Positions 29,897-37,797 of a stretch of DNA of 64,000 nt are shown here, one piece after another. Each line of letters starts with the position of its first letter. Position 1 is the first letter of the stretch. This DNA is from Actinomycetota bacterium (GTDB lineage: Bacteria > Actinomycetota > Acidimicrobiia > Acidimicrobiales > Acidimicrobilacustridaceae), in NCBI GenBank assembly GCA_016185305.1, contig JACPNV010000006.1:124001-188000 (forward strand). The letters are read 5' to 3'. The translations under genes were made by a program, and so were the position numbers. The notes under the pieces were generated by a model that was given only the letters and a program-made list of their open reading frames with translations, was not told the origin of the DNA and searched no databases.

Positions 29897-31762
29897 GTGG
29901 AACAGCAGACCGCGCCCGCCAAAGCGCGTGCGCCAGGGAAACCCGCCCCCGGGGACGAAGCCGCGAACGACGGCCGAGTCTCGCGGTCGATCGCGGCGGC
30001 GAAGGGGGAGGCCGAGGGCAGTGGCTGGAGGGAGCGGATCGCCCAGATGGCCGAGACGACCGACGGGTCCGCTGCTGAGGACGGCATCATCGAGAGCGTT
30101 GACCGCGTCGCGACGTTCGCGCCCGCCATCCTCGCCATCCGGTGGAGCACCACGATCATGTCGCTCGCGCTCTCCGCCCAAAATTTCGCGAACCGCGACT
30201 ACGTCGTGGTCGCGGCGTCCGTTGTGGTCATTGGTTACACGGCCTTCCGCACCCTCGACCCGCTGAAGTACAAGGGCGACATCAAGAGCCTCCTCGGGGT
30301 TCTGGCCGAGGTGATCCTGTTCATCCTGGTGGTCGATCTCACCGGGTACTGGGAGTCACCGTTCATCTTCTCGCTCCTCACCGCAGTGATCGTTGCCGGC
30401 TTCGCGCGTGGGTTCGGTTTCGCCATCAGGGTGGGCCTGTTCGCATCCTTTGCCGTCTCCATCCCCTATCTGCGAGAGGCGCTGACCTCGCCGCGAGTGA
30501 CCAACTCGGCCACGTTCACACTCGTCCTGCTACTGGTCGCGCTCATCGCTGGCTATGCCCGGCGGATATCTGGCGAGGCGGACCGGCAGCACTCGCTCGC
30601 CCTCGACCGCTTGGGCCGGCTGGCGGACGCCAACGCCTTGCTGTTCTCCCTGCACCGCGTGACCCAAACTCTTCCGGCCTCGCTCGATCTCGACGACGTG
30701 CTGGACACGACCATCAATCGACTGCGCGGCCTGTTCGACTTCGACTTCGCGGCCATCCTCGTCTTCGACGATACGGACGGCTCCTGGCAGACGATCCGTT
30801 CCGACGGAACGCGCTTTCCACCGAAGGTGACCAGCTCCGAGCTTCCGGCACCGTTGCTGCGGGTCATCAACGAACAGAGTGTCGTCAACGTGCCGAACCT
30901 TGCCCAGGCAGGGCCGGGCCTCTCAACTCGCGCCTCGTCGGGGCTGTACGCCGTCCTGCCGGCTCGGGGCTCGCTCATCGGGCTCCTTTCGATAGAGCGC
31001 CAAGCTGCACGTCCGTTCGGGGCCCGAGACGCCGAGCTCATCCAAGGGTTCGTCGAGCCGGTCGCGTTGGCCATCGACAACGCCCGCTGGTTCGGTAGGT
31101 TGCGCACGGTCGGCGCGGATGAAGAGCGAACACGCATCGCCCGCGACCTGCATGACCGCATCGGGCAGTCACTCGCTTACCTCGCCTTCGAGCTTGACCG
31201 CATCGTGACGACAGAGTCCAGAGGTGACAGCGTCGGTCCCGCACTGGAACAGCTGCGAGATGACGTCCGCAGCGTGATCCGCGAGGTGCGCGACACGCTC
31301 TATGACCTTCGCACCGATGTGTCTGACAGCCAAGACCTGGCGGCGACCCTCGAACAGTTCACAGCTCGCGTGGCCGAGCGAGGAAAGCTCGACTTCGAGC
31401 TGTTCCTCGACCGAGGCCAGCGCCTCCCGATCTTGCAGGAGCGAGAGATGTGGCGGATAGCCCAGGAAGCCATCACCAACGTCGAGCGGCACGCCCATGC
31501 CACCCGCGTGCGGGTGATCTGGCGCTGCAATGGCGAATCAGCGGCGCTCGACATCACCGACAACGGCCAAGGATTCCCGATCGGCAAGGCCGGGCGCCTC
31601 GATTCGTACGGCCTGCTGGGTATGCGCGAGCGGGCATCGAGCGTCGGCGCCACCCTTGAGCTCACCAGCCATGTCGGCAAGGGCACGCGTGTTCGGTGCA
31701 GCCTGATCCGCCCGGTCCCGGCGCGAGTCGGCGCGGGCATTGCTGGAGGGAACGAGGTCTGA
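29897..31762 (+). CDS. Membrane-bound sensor histidine kinase with GAF domain (HisKA_3)
   Basis: About 621 aa. After a low-complexity N-terminus come five or six membrane spans (about residues 65-225), a GAF domain (about 240-400, with LDDVLDTTINRLRGLFDFDFAAILVF in two halves), a HisKA_3 dimerisation domain with phospho-acceptor His419 in ARDLHDRIGQS, and an HATPase_c domain with MWRIAQEAITNVERHAHA and DNGQGF and GLLGMRERA. This is the NarX/DegS class that pairs with LuxR-type regulators, and such a gene follows directly. The start is uncertain: GTG 29897 was chosen for the longest plausible N-terminus outside coaE; ATG 30047 is an alternative. The signal is unknown. Confidence 0.88.
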   Translation: MEQQTAPAKARAPGKPAPGDEAANDGRVSRSIAAAKGEAEGSGWRERIAQMAETTDGSAAEDGIIESVDRVATFAPAILAIRWSTTIMSLALSAQNFANRDYVVVAASVVVIGYTAFRTLDPLKYKGDIKSLLGVLAEVILFILVVDLTGYWESPFIFSLLTAVIVAGFARGFGFAIRVGLFASFAVSIPYLREALTSPRVTNSATFTLVLLLVALIAGYARRISGEADRQHSLALDRLGRLADANALLFSLHRVTQTLPASLDLDDVLDTTINRLRGLFDFDFAAILVFDDTDGSWQTIRSDGTRFPPKVTSSELPAPLLRVINEQSVVNVPNLAQAGPGLSTRASSGLYAVLPARGSLIGLLSIERQAARPFGARDAELIQGFVEPVALAIDNARWFGRLRTVGADEERTRIARDLHDRIGQSLAYLAFELDRIVTTESRGDSVGPALEQLRDDVRSVIREVRDTLYDLRTDVSDSQDLAATLEQFTARVAERGKLDFELFLDRGQRLPILQEREMWRIAQEAITNVERHAHATRVRVIWRCNGESAALDITDNGQGFPIGKAGRLDSYGLLGMRERASSVGATLELTSHVGKGTRVRCSLIRPVPARVGAGIAGGNEV

Positions 31763-31865
31763 TGCCGCCTGCGTCATCTCACCGTGCCCCGCCCGCGACC
31801 GGTAGTGTTTGGCCCATTCACAGACAACAGTGCCGCCAACCGCAACGATTGAGGGGGCAGACCAG

Positions 31866-32513
31866 GTGACCATCCGCCTCATGCTGGCCGACGACCACCG
31901 CATGCTTCGTGAGGGACTGCGGCGGTCGATGACCGATCAGGGCTTCGACGTCGTAGGTGAAGCGCGCGATGGCGACGAGGCGATCCGTCTCGCCGAAGAG
32001 CTTCAGCCGGAAGTCATCTTGATGGACGTGACGATGCCGGAGGTGGACGGCGTCGAGGCCACGCGCCAGATCAAGCAGCTCTTCCCTGAGATCCGCGTCG
32101 TGATGTTGACGATGCATGCTGACCAGGAAGTCCTAGCCTCCGCTATGCGCGTAGGAGCTAGTGGCTATCTCGTCAAGGACTGCTCCACCGAGGAGATCGC
32201 GAATGCCATCCGTGACGTCGCAGGCGGGAAGACCGCTCTCTCGCCCCAGCTGGCAGCCTCCATGCTGGAAGAAGTGCGGCGTCTCGACCAGCCCGCCGCC
32301 AACGACGAAGATCGCATCGTCACCAAACGGGAGGAGGAGGTCCTGCAGCTCATCGCCAACGGGTTCTCCACGACCGAGGTGGCAGAGAAGCTCTTCATCT
32401 CCCAGAAGACGGTGAAGAACCATCTGGCGTCGATCTACCAGAAGCTGGATGCTCGCGACCGGACCCAAGCGGTGTTGCAGGCGGTGCGGATGGGCATCGT
32501 CCACTTGGATTGA
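31866..32513 (+). CDS. NarL/LuxR-family response regulator
   Basis: 215 aa. Receiver domain at the N-terminus with the acidic pair in MLADDHRMLREGL, phospho-acceptor Asp54 in VILMDVTMPEVDG, and conserved Thr and Lys in VVMLTMHAD and GYLVKDCS. A GerE/LuxR helix-turn-helix follows (TKREEEVLQLIANGFSTTE, then FISQKTVKNHLASIYQKL). The start is a GTG at 31866 with a GAGGGGG site 8 nt upstream; a TTG start 57 bp earlier is less likely. It lies 103 bp after the kinase gene and is surely its partner. The next genes downstream are the two Flp pilins, which are candidate targets by proximity only. Confidence 0.93.
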   Translation: MTIRLMLADDHRMLREGLRRSMTDQGFDVVGEARDGDEAIRLAEELQPEVILMDVTMPEVDGVEATRQIKQLFPEIRVVMLTMHADQEVLASAMRVGASGYLVKDCSTEEIANAIRDVAGGKTALSPQLAASMLEEVRRLDQPAANDEDRIVTKREEEVLQLIANGFSTTEVAEKLFISQKTVKNHLASIYQKLDARDRTQAVLQAVRMGIVHLD

Positions 32514-32688
32514 AGCCGTCCGTGCGGATCTCATCTGCGCCCGCTCTTATCCACAGGAGTGGCACCAAAATAGGCCAAAAGGACTATTCGGCCCGCGTGT
32601 CCGATTGACGATAGTTTATAGCGACAGGAAGTCGTCCCGATCACCTCGGGGCATTCGTCAGCACCAAACCAAGGGAGACCAACCCAAA

Positions 32689-32874
32689 ATGCTTACCTCT
32701 TATGAGTATGTCAGCGCCTGGCTGCAGGCCCGCTGCCGTACAGAACGTGGCGCGTCGCTCGTTGAGTACGCCCTCCTCGTGGCGCTCATCGCCGTTGTGT
32801 CGATCCTCGCCGTGACCTTCCTCGGCCAGCAGGCATCGAGCAAGTTCAGCTCGGTCGGTTCCGCCATCAGCTAA
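32689..32874 (+). CDS. flp: Flp-family type IVb pilin (first copy)
   Basis: 61-aa prepilin, the structural subunit of a Tad/Flp pilus. A short 21-residue leader (two positive charges before the site) ends in Gly21; processing at G|ASLVEYALL leaves Glu at +5 and the family Tyr at +6, followed by one hydrophobic helix (VALIAVVSILAVTFL). The ATG is at 32689 with AAGGGAG 11 nt upstream. The 175 bp before it are more A/T-rich than the surroundings (around 32568-32625) and probably hold its promoter, though I cannot assign -35/-10 boxes. A strong hairpin follows at 32904. The assembly genes are on the other strand at 34.9-41.4 kb. Confidence 0.9.
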   Translation: MLTSYEYVSAWLQARCRTERGASLVEYALLVALIAVVSILAVTFLGQQASSKFSSVGSAIS

Positions 32875-32903
32875 CAGCCGACAGGCTTCGAAGAACTGAG
32901 GAG

Positions 32904-32938
32904 ACGGGGGCTGGTCTGTGACGGGCCGGCCCCCGTTT
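32904..32938 (+). terminator. Hairpin terminator or attenuator after first pilin gene
   Basis: An 11-bp stem (32904-32914 with 32926-32936, one G-T pair; core ACGGGGGC / GCCCCCGT) with an 11-nt loop, followed by TTT. It stands between the two pilin genes, so it may end or reduce transcription into the second. Confidence 0.7.
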
Positions 32939-32969
32939 CATGCCAACTCGCACAAGAAAGGAACTTGTC

Positions 32970-33224
32970 ATGAGTTCCGTGGGGCACGTCGGGCAGGCGT
33001 GCTACCGGTGCGTTGGGTGGATCAAGGAGCGCTGTGGAAGGGTTCATTCGAGGTGGGGCTCCGATGTCGGATCCAACCTCGTCGAATACGCACTTCTTCT
33101 CTCGCTCATCGCCCTAGTAGCGATGTCGGCCATACGGTATTTCGCTGGCAACGTCACAAACAAGATGAGCTGCAACGCCGGTGCTATTCAGTCGTCGGCG
33201 CCACCGCCTTCAGGTCGTTGCTAG
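32970..33224 (+). CDS. Flp-family type IVb pilin (second copy, Cys-containing)
   Basis: 84-aa prepilin-like protein. The leader is longer (34 residues) and has three cysteines (11, 14, 22). The processing site is G34|SNLVEYALL with Glu at +5 and Tyr at +6, then a hydrophobic helix (LSLIALVAMSAIRYF). The mature C-terminus has two cysteines (MSCNAG and the last residue), which could form a disulfide loop, unlike the first copy. The ATG at 32970 has GAAAGGAA 6 nt upstream. It may be a minor or alternative pilin. A perfect terminator hairpin follows. Confidence 0.8.
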   Translation: MSSVGHVGQACYRCVGWIKERCGRVHSRWGSDVGSNLVEYALLLSLIALVAMSAIRYFAGNVTNKMSCNAGAIQSSAPPPSGRC

Positions 33225-33253
33225 CCACAATCGAATAGGCAAGTCCGTTCAAG

Positions 33254-33282
33254 AGGGGCGGCGCTTCGGCGCCGCCCCTTTC
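33254..33282 (+). terminator. Rho-independent-type terminator after second pilin gene
   Basis: Perfect 11-bp stem AGGGGCGGCGC / GCGCCGCCCCT (33254-33264 with 33269-33279) closed by a TTCG tetraloop and followed by TTT. It ends the pilin transcript and also faces the convergent membrane protein gene ending at 33372. Confidence 0.85.
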
Positions 33283-33371
33283 GCGCGCGAACACCCAACA
33301 GGTCGCTGCCTCGTGAACGGCTACGCCCATCCTGTGTGTCAGGGAAGCCTCCTTCGTCGAAACAGCCAGAT

Positions 33372-34892
33372 TCAACAGGTAAGCCGGCCCGACCCCGTTC
33401 CGCGGCGGCACGCAACGAAGAACTGGTTGTCCTCATACACGATCCGCCAGTCGGGGGCTTGTGTGAGCAGCTCGCCAGTGGGACCGCCCCTCTCCCAAAG
33501 CACCACGTTCACCTGGCGGTCATCGAGCACCTGGCGCCAGCCTGTCGAGCCCCGCAGCAGGTTGAGGAGATCGTCCACAACCGGTTTCGGGTACATGTCG
33601 ATCCGATCATCGATGAACGCCCGGGCATCTGGACCATAGAGCAGCTCGAGGTAGTTCCCCGTCGTGTCCTGGACAGCAACAGAGGCGGATGGGCGGCCGA
33701 TCGCATCTCGCTCGTCGAGCCAGGCCACGGCATCTACGGGGAAGGTGGACAGGTCATAGTGAGAACGGCCGAACGTGGCTACCGGCGCGATCGTGGTCAT
33801 CACGACACCAACTGCCCCAGCGACGGCGAAGACGACCGACCGGTCCTTCCCCGTGAGGCCGCCGACGCCAGCGAGGCCCTGCGCCATGACCAACGCAAAC
33901 ACCAGTGATGCCACCGCGACATTGCGCTGACCGAGCAGTGACGCAGCAACGAAGACGATCACCATGAGGGCTCCCCGCCATTGCGGCCGACGCACCAAGG
34001 CGAGCACGACGACAAGCATCTGGGCGAGGAAGAGCTTGCTCCAGGCTTGGGTGAAGTCGGGCGACTTCCACTCGATGATCTGCTGGAGCGAGTCGCTCCT
34101 GCGCAACAGCTCGACCGGGAAGATAAGGATCTTCGGGCCCAGCGGGTTGACGGCTGCAAGGACCGTTCCGAGTGCGGCCCACTTCAGTCCGCGGAGCTCG
34201 ATGGACGGATCTTGTTTGTCCAGCCGCCGGCCCCAGAACAGTACAACGAGCGCCACCAAGCCCAGTGGGAACGATCCGTGGCTGTTGACCCAAATCCAGA
34301 AGATGGGCGCGAGCCAGCGGGGGTCGGTTTCACCTTCGGCCACGAGGAGCGTAACCGCCATGAAGATCAGACCGACCAACAGGGGGCGGGGCGACCACAT
34401 GACACCGCCGATGGTGACGACCAAGGCAGTGCTGGCCACCCGTACCAGGAGGTTCGCGGGCTTCGTGAGCCGCCACGCCAGCCACGCGAGTACCCCGGTC
34501 AACACCCCCATCAGCATTCGCAGGCCGGCTGCACCGAACCAGCTATCCACCATCCCGTAGAGCAGCGACGCGAGCCAGCTCTGCACGACCCAGGGTTCAC
34601 CCGCTGCGGTGAATGAATACGGGTCTGCGTTGGGAACCGCCCCTGCATCCAGGATCACACGCCCGGTGGCGAGGTGGGTGAAGAAGCTGTTGTCGCCTAG
34701 CGGGCGGACACCGAGCCAAAACCCCCAGAGCGCGAACGCCAGACCGAGCGTCCCGGCCGCCGTCGGCTGCAAAAGCCGGCGACCGATGTTCAGGGGCGGC
34801 GCGGTCGCAGCACGAGCTGGCCTGCCGCTATCAGCGGGAGCCGCATCGCTGGCCGGAGGTGTGCCTTCGGCGCCCGCGGTCGCTCGCGGCAC
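33372..34892 (-). CDS. GT-C-like multi-spanning membrane protein at the end of the Tad operon
   Basis: 506 aa. A Pro/Ala-rich N-terminal 40 residues precede about 11 membrane spans. The first extracytoplasmic loop reads RPLGDNSFFTHLATGR, then VPNADPYSFTAAGEPWVVQSWL, a loop structure resembling GT-C enzymes with an Asp at the catalytic place. The C-terminal 110 residues are soluble (VAWLDERDAIG, SVAVQDTTGNYLELL, ending near a Cys-containing tail) and probably outside. The GTG start (34890-34892) is 3 bp after the tadC stop, so it is in the pilus operon. A role in glycosylating pilin or another surface product is a reasonable guess, not shown. Confidence 0.6.
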   Translation of the reverse strand: MPRATAGAEGTPPASDAAPADSGRPARAATAPPLNIGRRLLQPTAAGTLGLAFALWGFWLGVRPLGDNSFFTHLATGRVILDAGAVPNADPYSFTAAGEPWVVQSWLASLLYGMVDSWFGAAGLRMLMGVLTGVLAWLAWRLTKPANLLVRVASTALVVTIGGVMWSPRPLLVGLIFMAVTLLVAEGETDPRWLAPIFWIWVNSHGSFPLGLVALVVLFWGRRLDKQDPSIELRGLKWAALGTVLAAVNPLGPKILIFPVELLRRSDSLQQIIEWKSPDFTQAWSKLFLAQMLVVVLALVRRPQWRGALMVIVFVAASLLGQRNVAVASLVFALVMAQGLAGVGGLTGKDRSVVFAVAGAVGVVMTTIAPVATFGRSHYDLSTFPVDAVAWLDERDAIGRPSASVAVQDTTGNYLELLYGPDARAFIDDRIDMYPKPVVDDLLNLLRGSTGWRQVLDDRQVNVVLWERGGPTGELLTQAPDWRIVYEDNQFFVACRRGTGSGRLTC

Positions 34893-34895
34893 GAG

Positions 34896-35840
34896 CTAAC
34901 CGCCAGAGAACGCGGCTTGGATGTTGATGATGGCCGGCCCGATGACGACGATGAAGAGCGCCGGAAAGATGCAGAACACCATCGGGATAAGCATCTTCAC
35001 CGGAGCCTTCTGCGCGCGCTCTTCCGCAAGCTGGCGGCGCTTGATGCGCATCTCTTCCGACTGCGCTCGCAGGACGCGACCGATCGAAACACCGAACGTA
35101 TCGGCCTGCAGTACGGCCAGAACGAAGGATCGGATCTCCGGAACGTTGGTGCGCTGATCAAGCGCCCGCATCGCATCGGCGCGGCTCGCACCGGCGCGCA
35201 CTTCGCCGAGCATGCGGGCGAACTCCTCAGACAACGCGCCTGGCACCGCCGAGATGGTCCGGTCGAGCGCCTGCTCGAAGCCCAAGCCGGCTTCCACGCT
35301 GATCGTGAGGAGATCGAGAACGTCAGGCAGCGTCACCTGCAACTCATGTTGACGCTCGTCGACGCGGCGGCTGAGTATTGCGTCGGGGCCGAGGAGCAAC
35401 GCCAACGCGAACAGGCCGAAGGCGACGAGCTGCATCAGGCCCTGGAGGCCGACCGGGTTCCAGATGAAGAAGATCCAGAACACGGGAACGAGGCCCAAGA
35501 TGGTGATCACGCGGATGGCAAGAAAACGGTCGACGGCGTCGGCAGAACCGTTTCCTGAATAGATGAACTTTCGACGCACGCTGTCGACATAGCCGACCGG
35601 AGTGAAGCGCCGACCAAGGCTGGTCAACCCACCGAGCACCGGCATGATGGCCCGCTCGGTGATCGGAGCGAGGAGCTCTTGGTCGCGGACGTTCTCGACC
35701 TCATAGCCCTCGAGCTGGCGCAACGAGTTTCGAACGACGGCCTTCTCGTTGAAGTGACTTCCAACGCCCCAGATCGTAAGGGCGAGCGCGCCACCGATGA
35801 GGACTACCGCCAAGACCAGGATGAGAGCAGTCGGTTCCAT
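34896..35840 (-). CDS. tadC: Tad pilus inner-membrane platform protein TadC
   Basis: 314-aa type II secretion F-domain protein. One N-terminal membrane span, two central spans (about 105-150), the T2SSF cytoplasmic domain with LPDVLDLLTISVEAGLGFEQA and GVSIGRVLRAQSEEMRIKRRQLAEE, then a C-terminal span (MLIPMVFCIFPALFIVVIGPAII). It forms the pilus assembly platform with TadB in the cytoplasmic membrane. The start is the ATG at 35840. It is 19 bp downstream of the TadB-like gene and 3 bp upstream of the GT-C gene. Confidence 0.93.
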   Translation of the reverse strand: MEPTALILVLAVVLIGGALALTIWGVGSHFNEKAVVRNSLRQLEGYEVENVRDQELLAPITERAIMPVLGGLTSLGRRFTPVGYVDSVRRKFIYSGNGSADAVDRFLAIRVITILGLVPVFWIFFIWNPVGLQGLMQLVAFGLFALALLLGPDAILSRRVDERQHELQVTLPDVLDLLTISVEAGLGFEQALDRTISAVPGALSEEFARMLGEVRAGASRADAMRALDQRTNVPEIRSFVLAVLQADTFGVSIGRVLRAQSEEMRIKRRQLAEERAQKAPVKMLIPMVFCIFPALFIVVIGPAIINIQAAFSGG

Positions 35841-35859
35841 GAGAGGGTACGTTTCGCGT

Positions 35860-37797
35860 TCAGATCTCGATGTCGATGATCTTCTTCATCCAAAAGAAGC
35901 CGATAGCCATGGCCACCAGGGCCGCGATGGAGAAGATGATGCCCAGTGTCGTCTTGTAGAGCTGCCCCATGTAGTCGGGGTTGATGAGGAACATGATGAA
36001 GCCGAGGCCGATCGGCAAGATGCCGAGAACCAGGGCGCTCATCCGACCCTCTGCCGTCAAGGTCCGCACATCGCGCCGGAGCCGCTCACGAGCCGTCATC
36101 GTCTCGGCCACGGTGAGCAGAAGCTCGGACAGGTTGCCGCCTACCTCGCGCTGGATCCGGATGGCCATGACAGCCCAGGCGAAGTCCGGACTGTCCATGC
36201 GCTCGGCTGCGCCTTCGAGTGACTCTTCCAGCGGTCGGCCCAGCCGGGATTCGGTCACGACCCGGCGGAGCTCGACGCCCATCGGATCATCGACCTCTTG
36301 CGAGACGGCCTCGACACCCTGCATCAGCGAGTACCCGGCACGGAGGGTGCCACTCAGCAACTGCAACGTGTCGGGAAGCTGCTGCATGAACGCCCGCCGC
36401 CGACGAGAGGCCAAGAAGCTGACCACGGCCGGTGGGAGGAGGGCCGCGATCAGACCGCCGACGAGCCCCGCGAACGGATTGCGGGTCAGCGCGAGAAACA
36501 CGATCAGGACGACAACGACGAATGCCAGATAGAAGAAGAGCGCCTCGCCAGCGCGCAACGGGAGGTTCGCTCGCTCCAGCGCCGCTTCAGCTCGGCTGAG
36601 GTATCCCTGGCTCTCTGCAACCTGCTCGGTGAGCTCGACTGCGCGTTGCAAGAGCGCGCTCTTGGCGACTGCCGCTGTGCCCTCTTCCTCGTACTCGTCC
36701 TCGGCCGCGAAGCCGTCATAGGGTTGCAGCACGTTTGACAGGCTGTTGTCGGGGACGAAGAGCAAGACCAGTGCGTAGACGAAGAACGCGATGGCGGCCA
36801 GGAACAAGATCAGGCCGAGCACCAGCCCGAGACCGTTCGACAAGAACGCAAGCGGACCGCCGCCGGTAGCCACCTGCGGATTGAGCTGCTGCGCTCCCTG
36901 CGCTGTCGCTCCCATGACAATGGAAGCCTTCGCCGTCTGCCCGCTGACAGTCACGGTGACGTCGGCGATCGCGCCGGTGCTCAGGCCCGGGTCGGTCACC
37001 GCGCGGAACTGCTTGTTGGCCACCGTGTCACCGGCGCTGATCAGCATTGGGCCCATCTGGCCGGCGTCGCCTGTCGCCGACACGATGCCGCCCGAGGCCG
37101 AGACGAGCGCGTCGTACGGAGCAGGATCCATGCCGTTGCCGGTGAACTCGAGCGCGAAGACGGTGGCGCCGATGCCGACGATCGCGCCGCGCGCTGCGTT
37201 CTGATCGGCTGCCGTCACCGCGTCGTTGTCGCCCACCGCGAGCACGATGTTGGGTTGGAGCCGGCTGTTGTCGCTATAGGCACCGGCCGCAAGCCGGAGC
37301 GTGCCCCATGTGGCACTCCCACTCGTCGGACCGAGCTTTTCGATCGCGGCGTCGAGCTTGGTCTGGTCGGTCGTGAACGACTGCACGAGGTTCGGCCTGT
37401 CGCCGGCCTGGTACACGGACACCTCGATGCCCTTCTCGACCGAGGTCTTCACGAAGTCCTTGGCGGCTGCCTTGTACGACACGAGCGCGTTGGTGTTGCT
37501 CATGTTCGGCCCGGTATCGACAACCAGCGAAACACCCACTGGCGGCTTCGGGTTTGCACCGAGCATCGGGGTGACAGCACTCGGCGACACCTGCTGGCCG
37601 TTGAACGCGACCTGCGGGGCGGCGCCGTCGCCTTGCGTCGCAACGTAGTCGACCATCGTCTTGGACGGCTCGGTGCTGTCGATCTTCCTGATGAACAGGC
37701 TTCCGGATGACTGGGCACCGGCCCGCGGGGCGACGAGCAACGCCAAGAACAAGAGAACTGCGCTCCCCAGCGCCCAGCGGACTCCTCGGCGTCTCAC
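35860..37797 (-). CDS. tadB: VWA domain-TadB fusion, Tad pilus platform protein
   Basis: 645 aa, twice the size of ordinary TadB. A signal peptide (residues 1-28, ending RAGA) leads a secreted von Willebrand A-like domain (about 87-265) starting GVSLVVDTGPNMS; the metal site DxSxS is replaced by D94-T-G-P-N. A second beta-domain follows (270-305), then a membrane span (323-348), an acidic linker, a long helical stretch, two spans, and the T2SSF domain (about 470-600, LPDTLQLLSGTLRAGYSLMQG), then two terminal spans. The GTG start (37795-37797) overlaps the tadA stop. The T2SSF half makes it TadB; the VWA half could contact pilin or surface. I have no experimental parallel to cite. Confidence 0.88.
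   Translation of the reverse strand: MRRRGVRWALGSAVLLFLALLVAPRAGAQSSGSLFIRKIDSTEPSKTMVDYVATQGDGAAPQVAFNGQQVSPSAVTPMLGANPKPPVGVSLVVDTGPNMSNTNALVSYKAAAKDFVKTSVEKGIEVSVYQAGDRPNLVQSFTTDQTKLDAAIEKLGPTSGSATWGTLRLAAGAYSDNSRLQPNIVLAVGDNDAVTAADQNAARGAIVGIGATVFALEFTGNGMDPAPYDALVSASGGIVSATGDAGQMGPMLISAGDTVANKQFRAVTDPGLSTGAIADVTVTVSGQTAKASIVMGATAQGAQQLNPQVATGGGPLAFLSNGLGLVLGLILFLAAIAFFVYALVLLFVPDNSLSNVLQPYDGFAAEDEYEEEGTAAVAKSALLQRAVELTEQVAESQGYLSRAEAALERANLPLRAGEALFFYLAFVVVVLIVFLALTRNPFAGLVGGLIAALLPPAVVSFLASRRRRAFMQQLPDTLQLLSGTLRAGYSLMQGVEAVSQEVDDPMGVELRRVVTESRLGRPLEESLEGAAERMDSPDFAWAVMAIRIQREVGGNLSELLLTVAETMTARERLRRDVRTLTAEGRMSALVLGILPIGLGFIMFLINPDYMGQLYKTTLGIIFSIAALVAMAIGFFWMKKIIDIEI

Noticed and set aside
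32605-32622. TTGACG followed by TATAGC as a pilin promoter
   Set aside because: The two boxes are only 6 bp apart, so they cannot be a -35/-10 pair.
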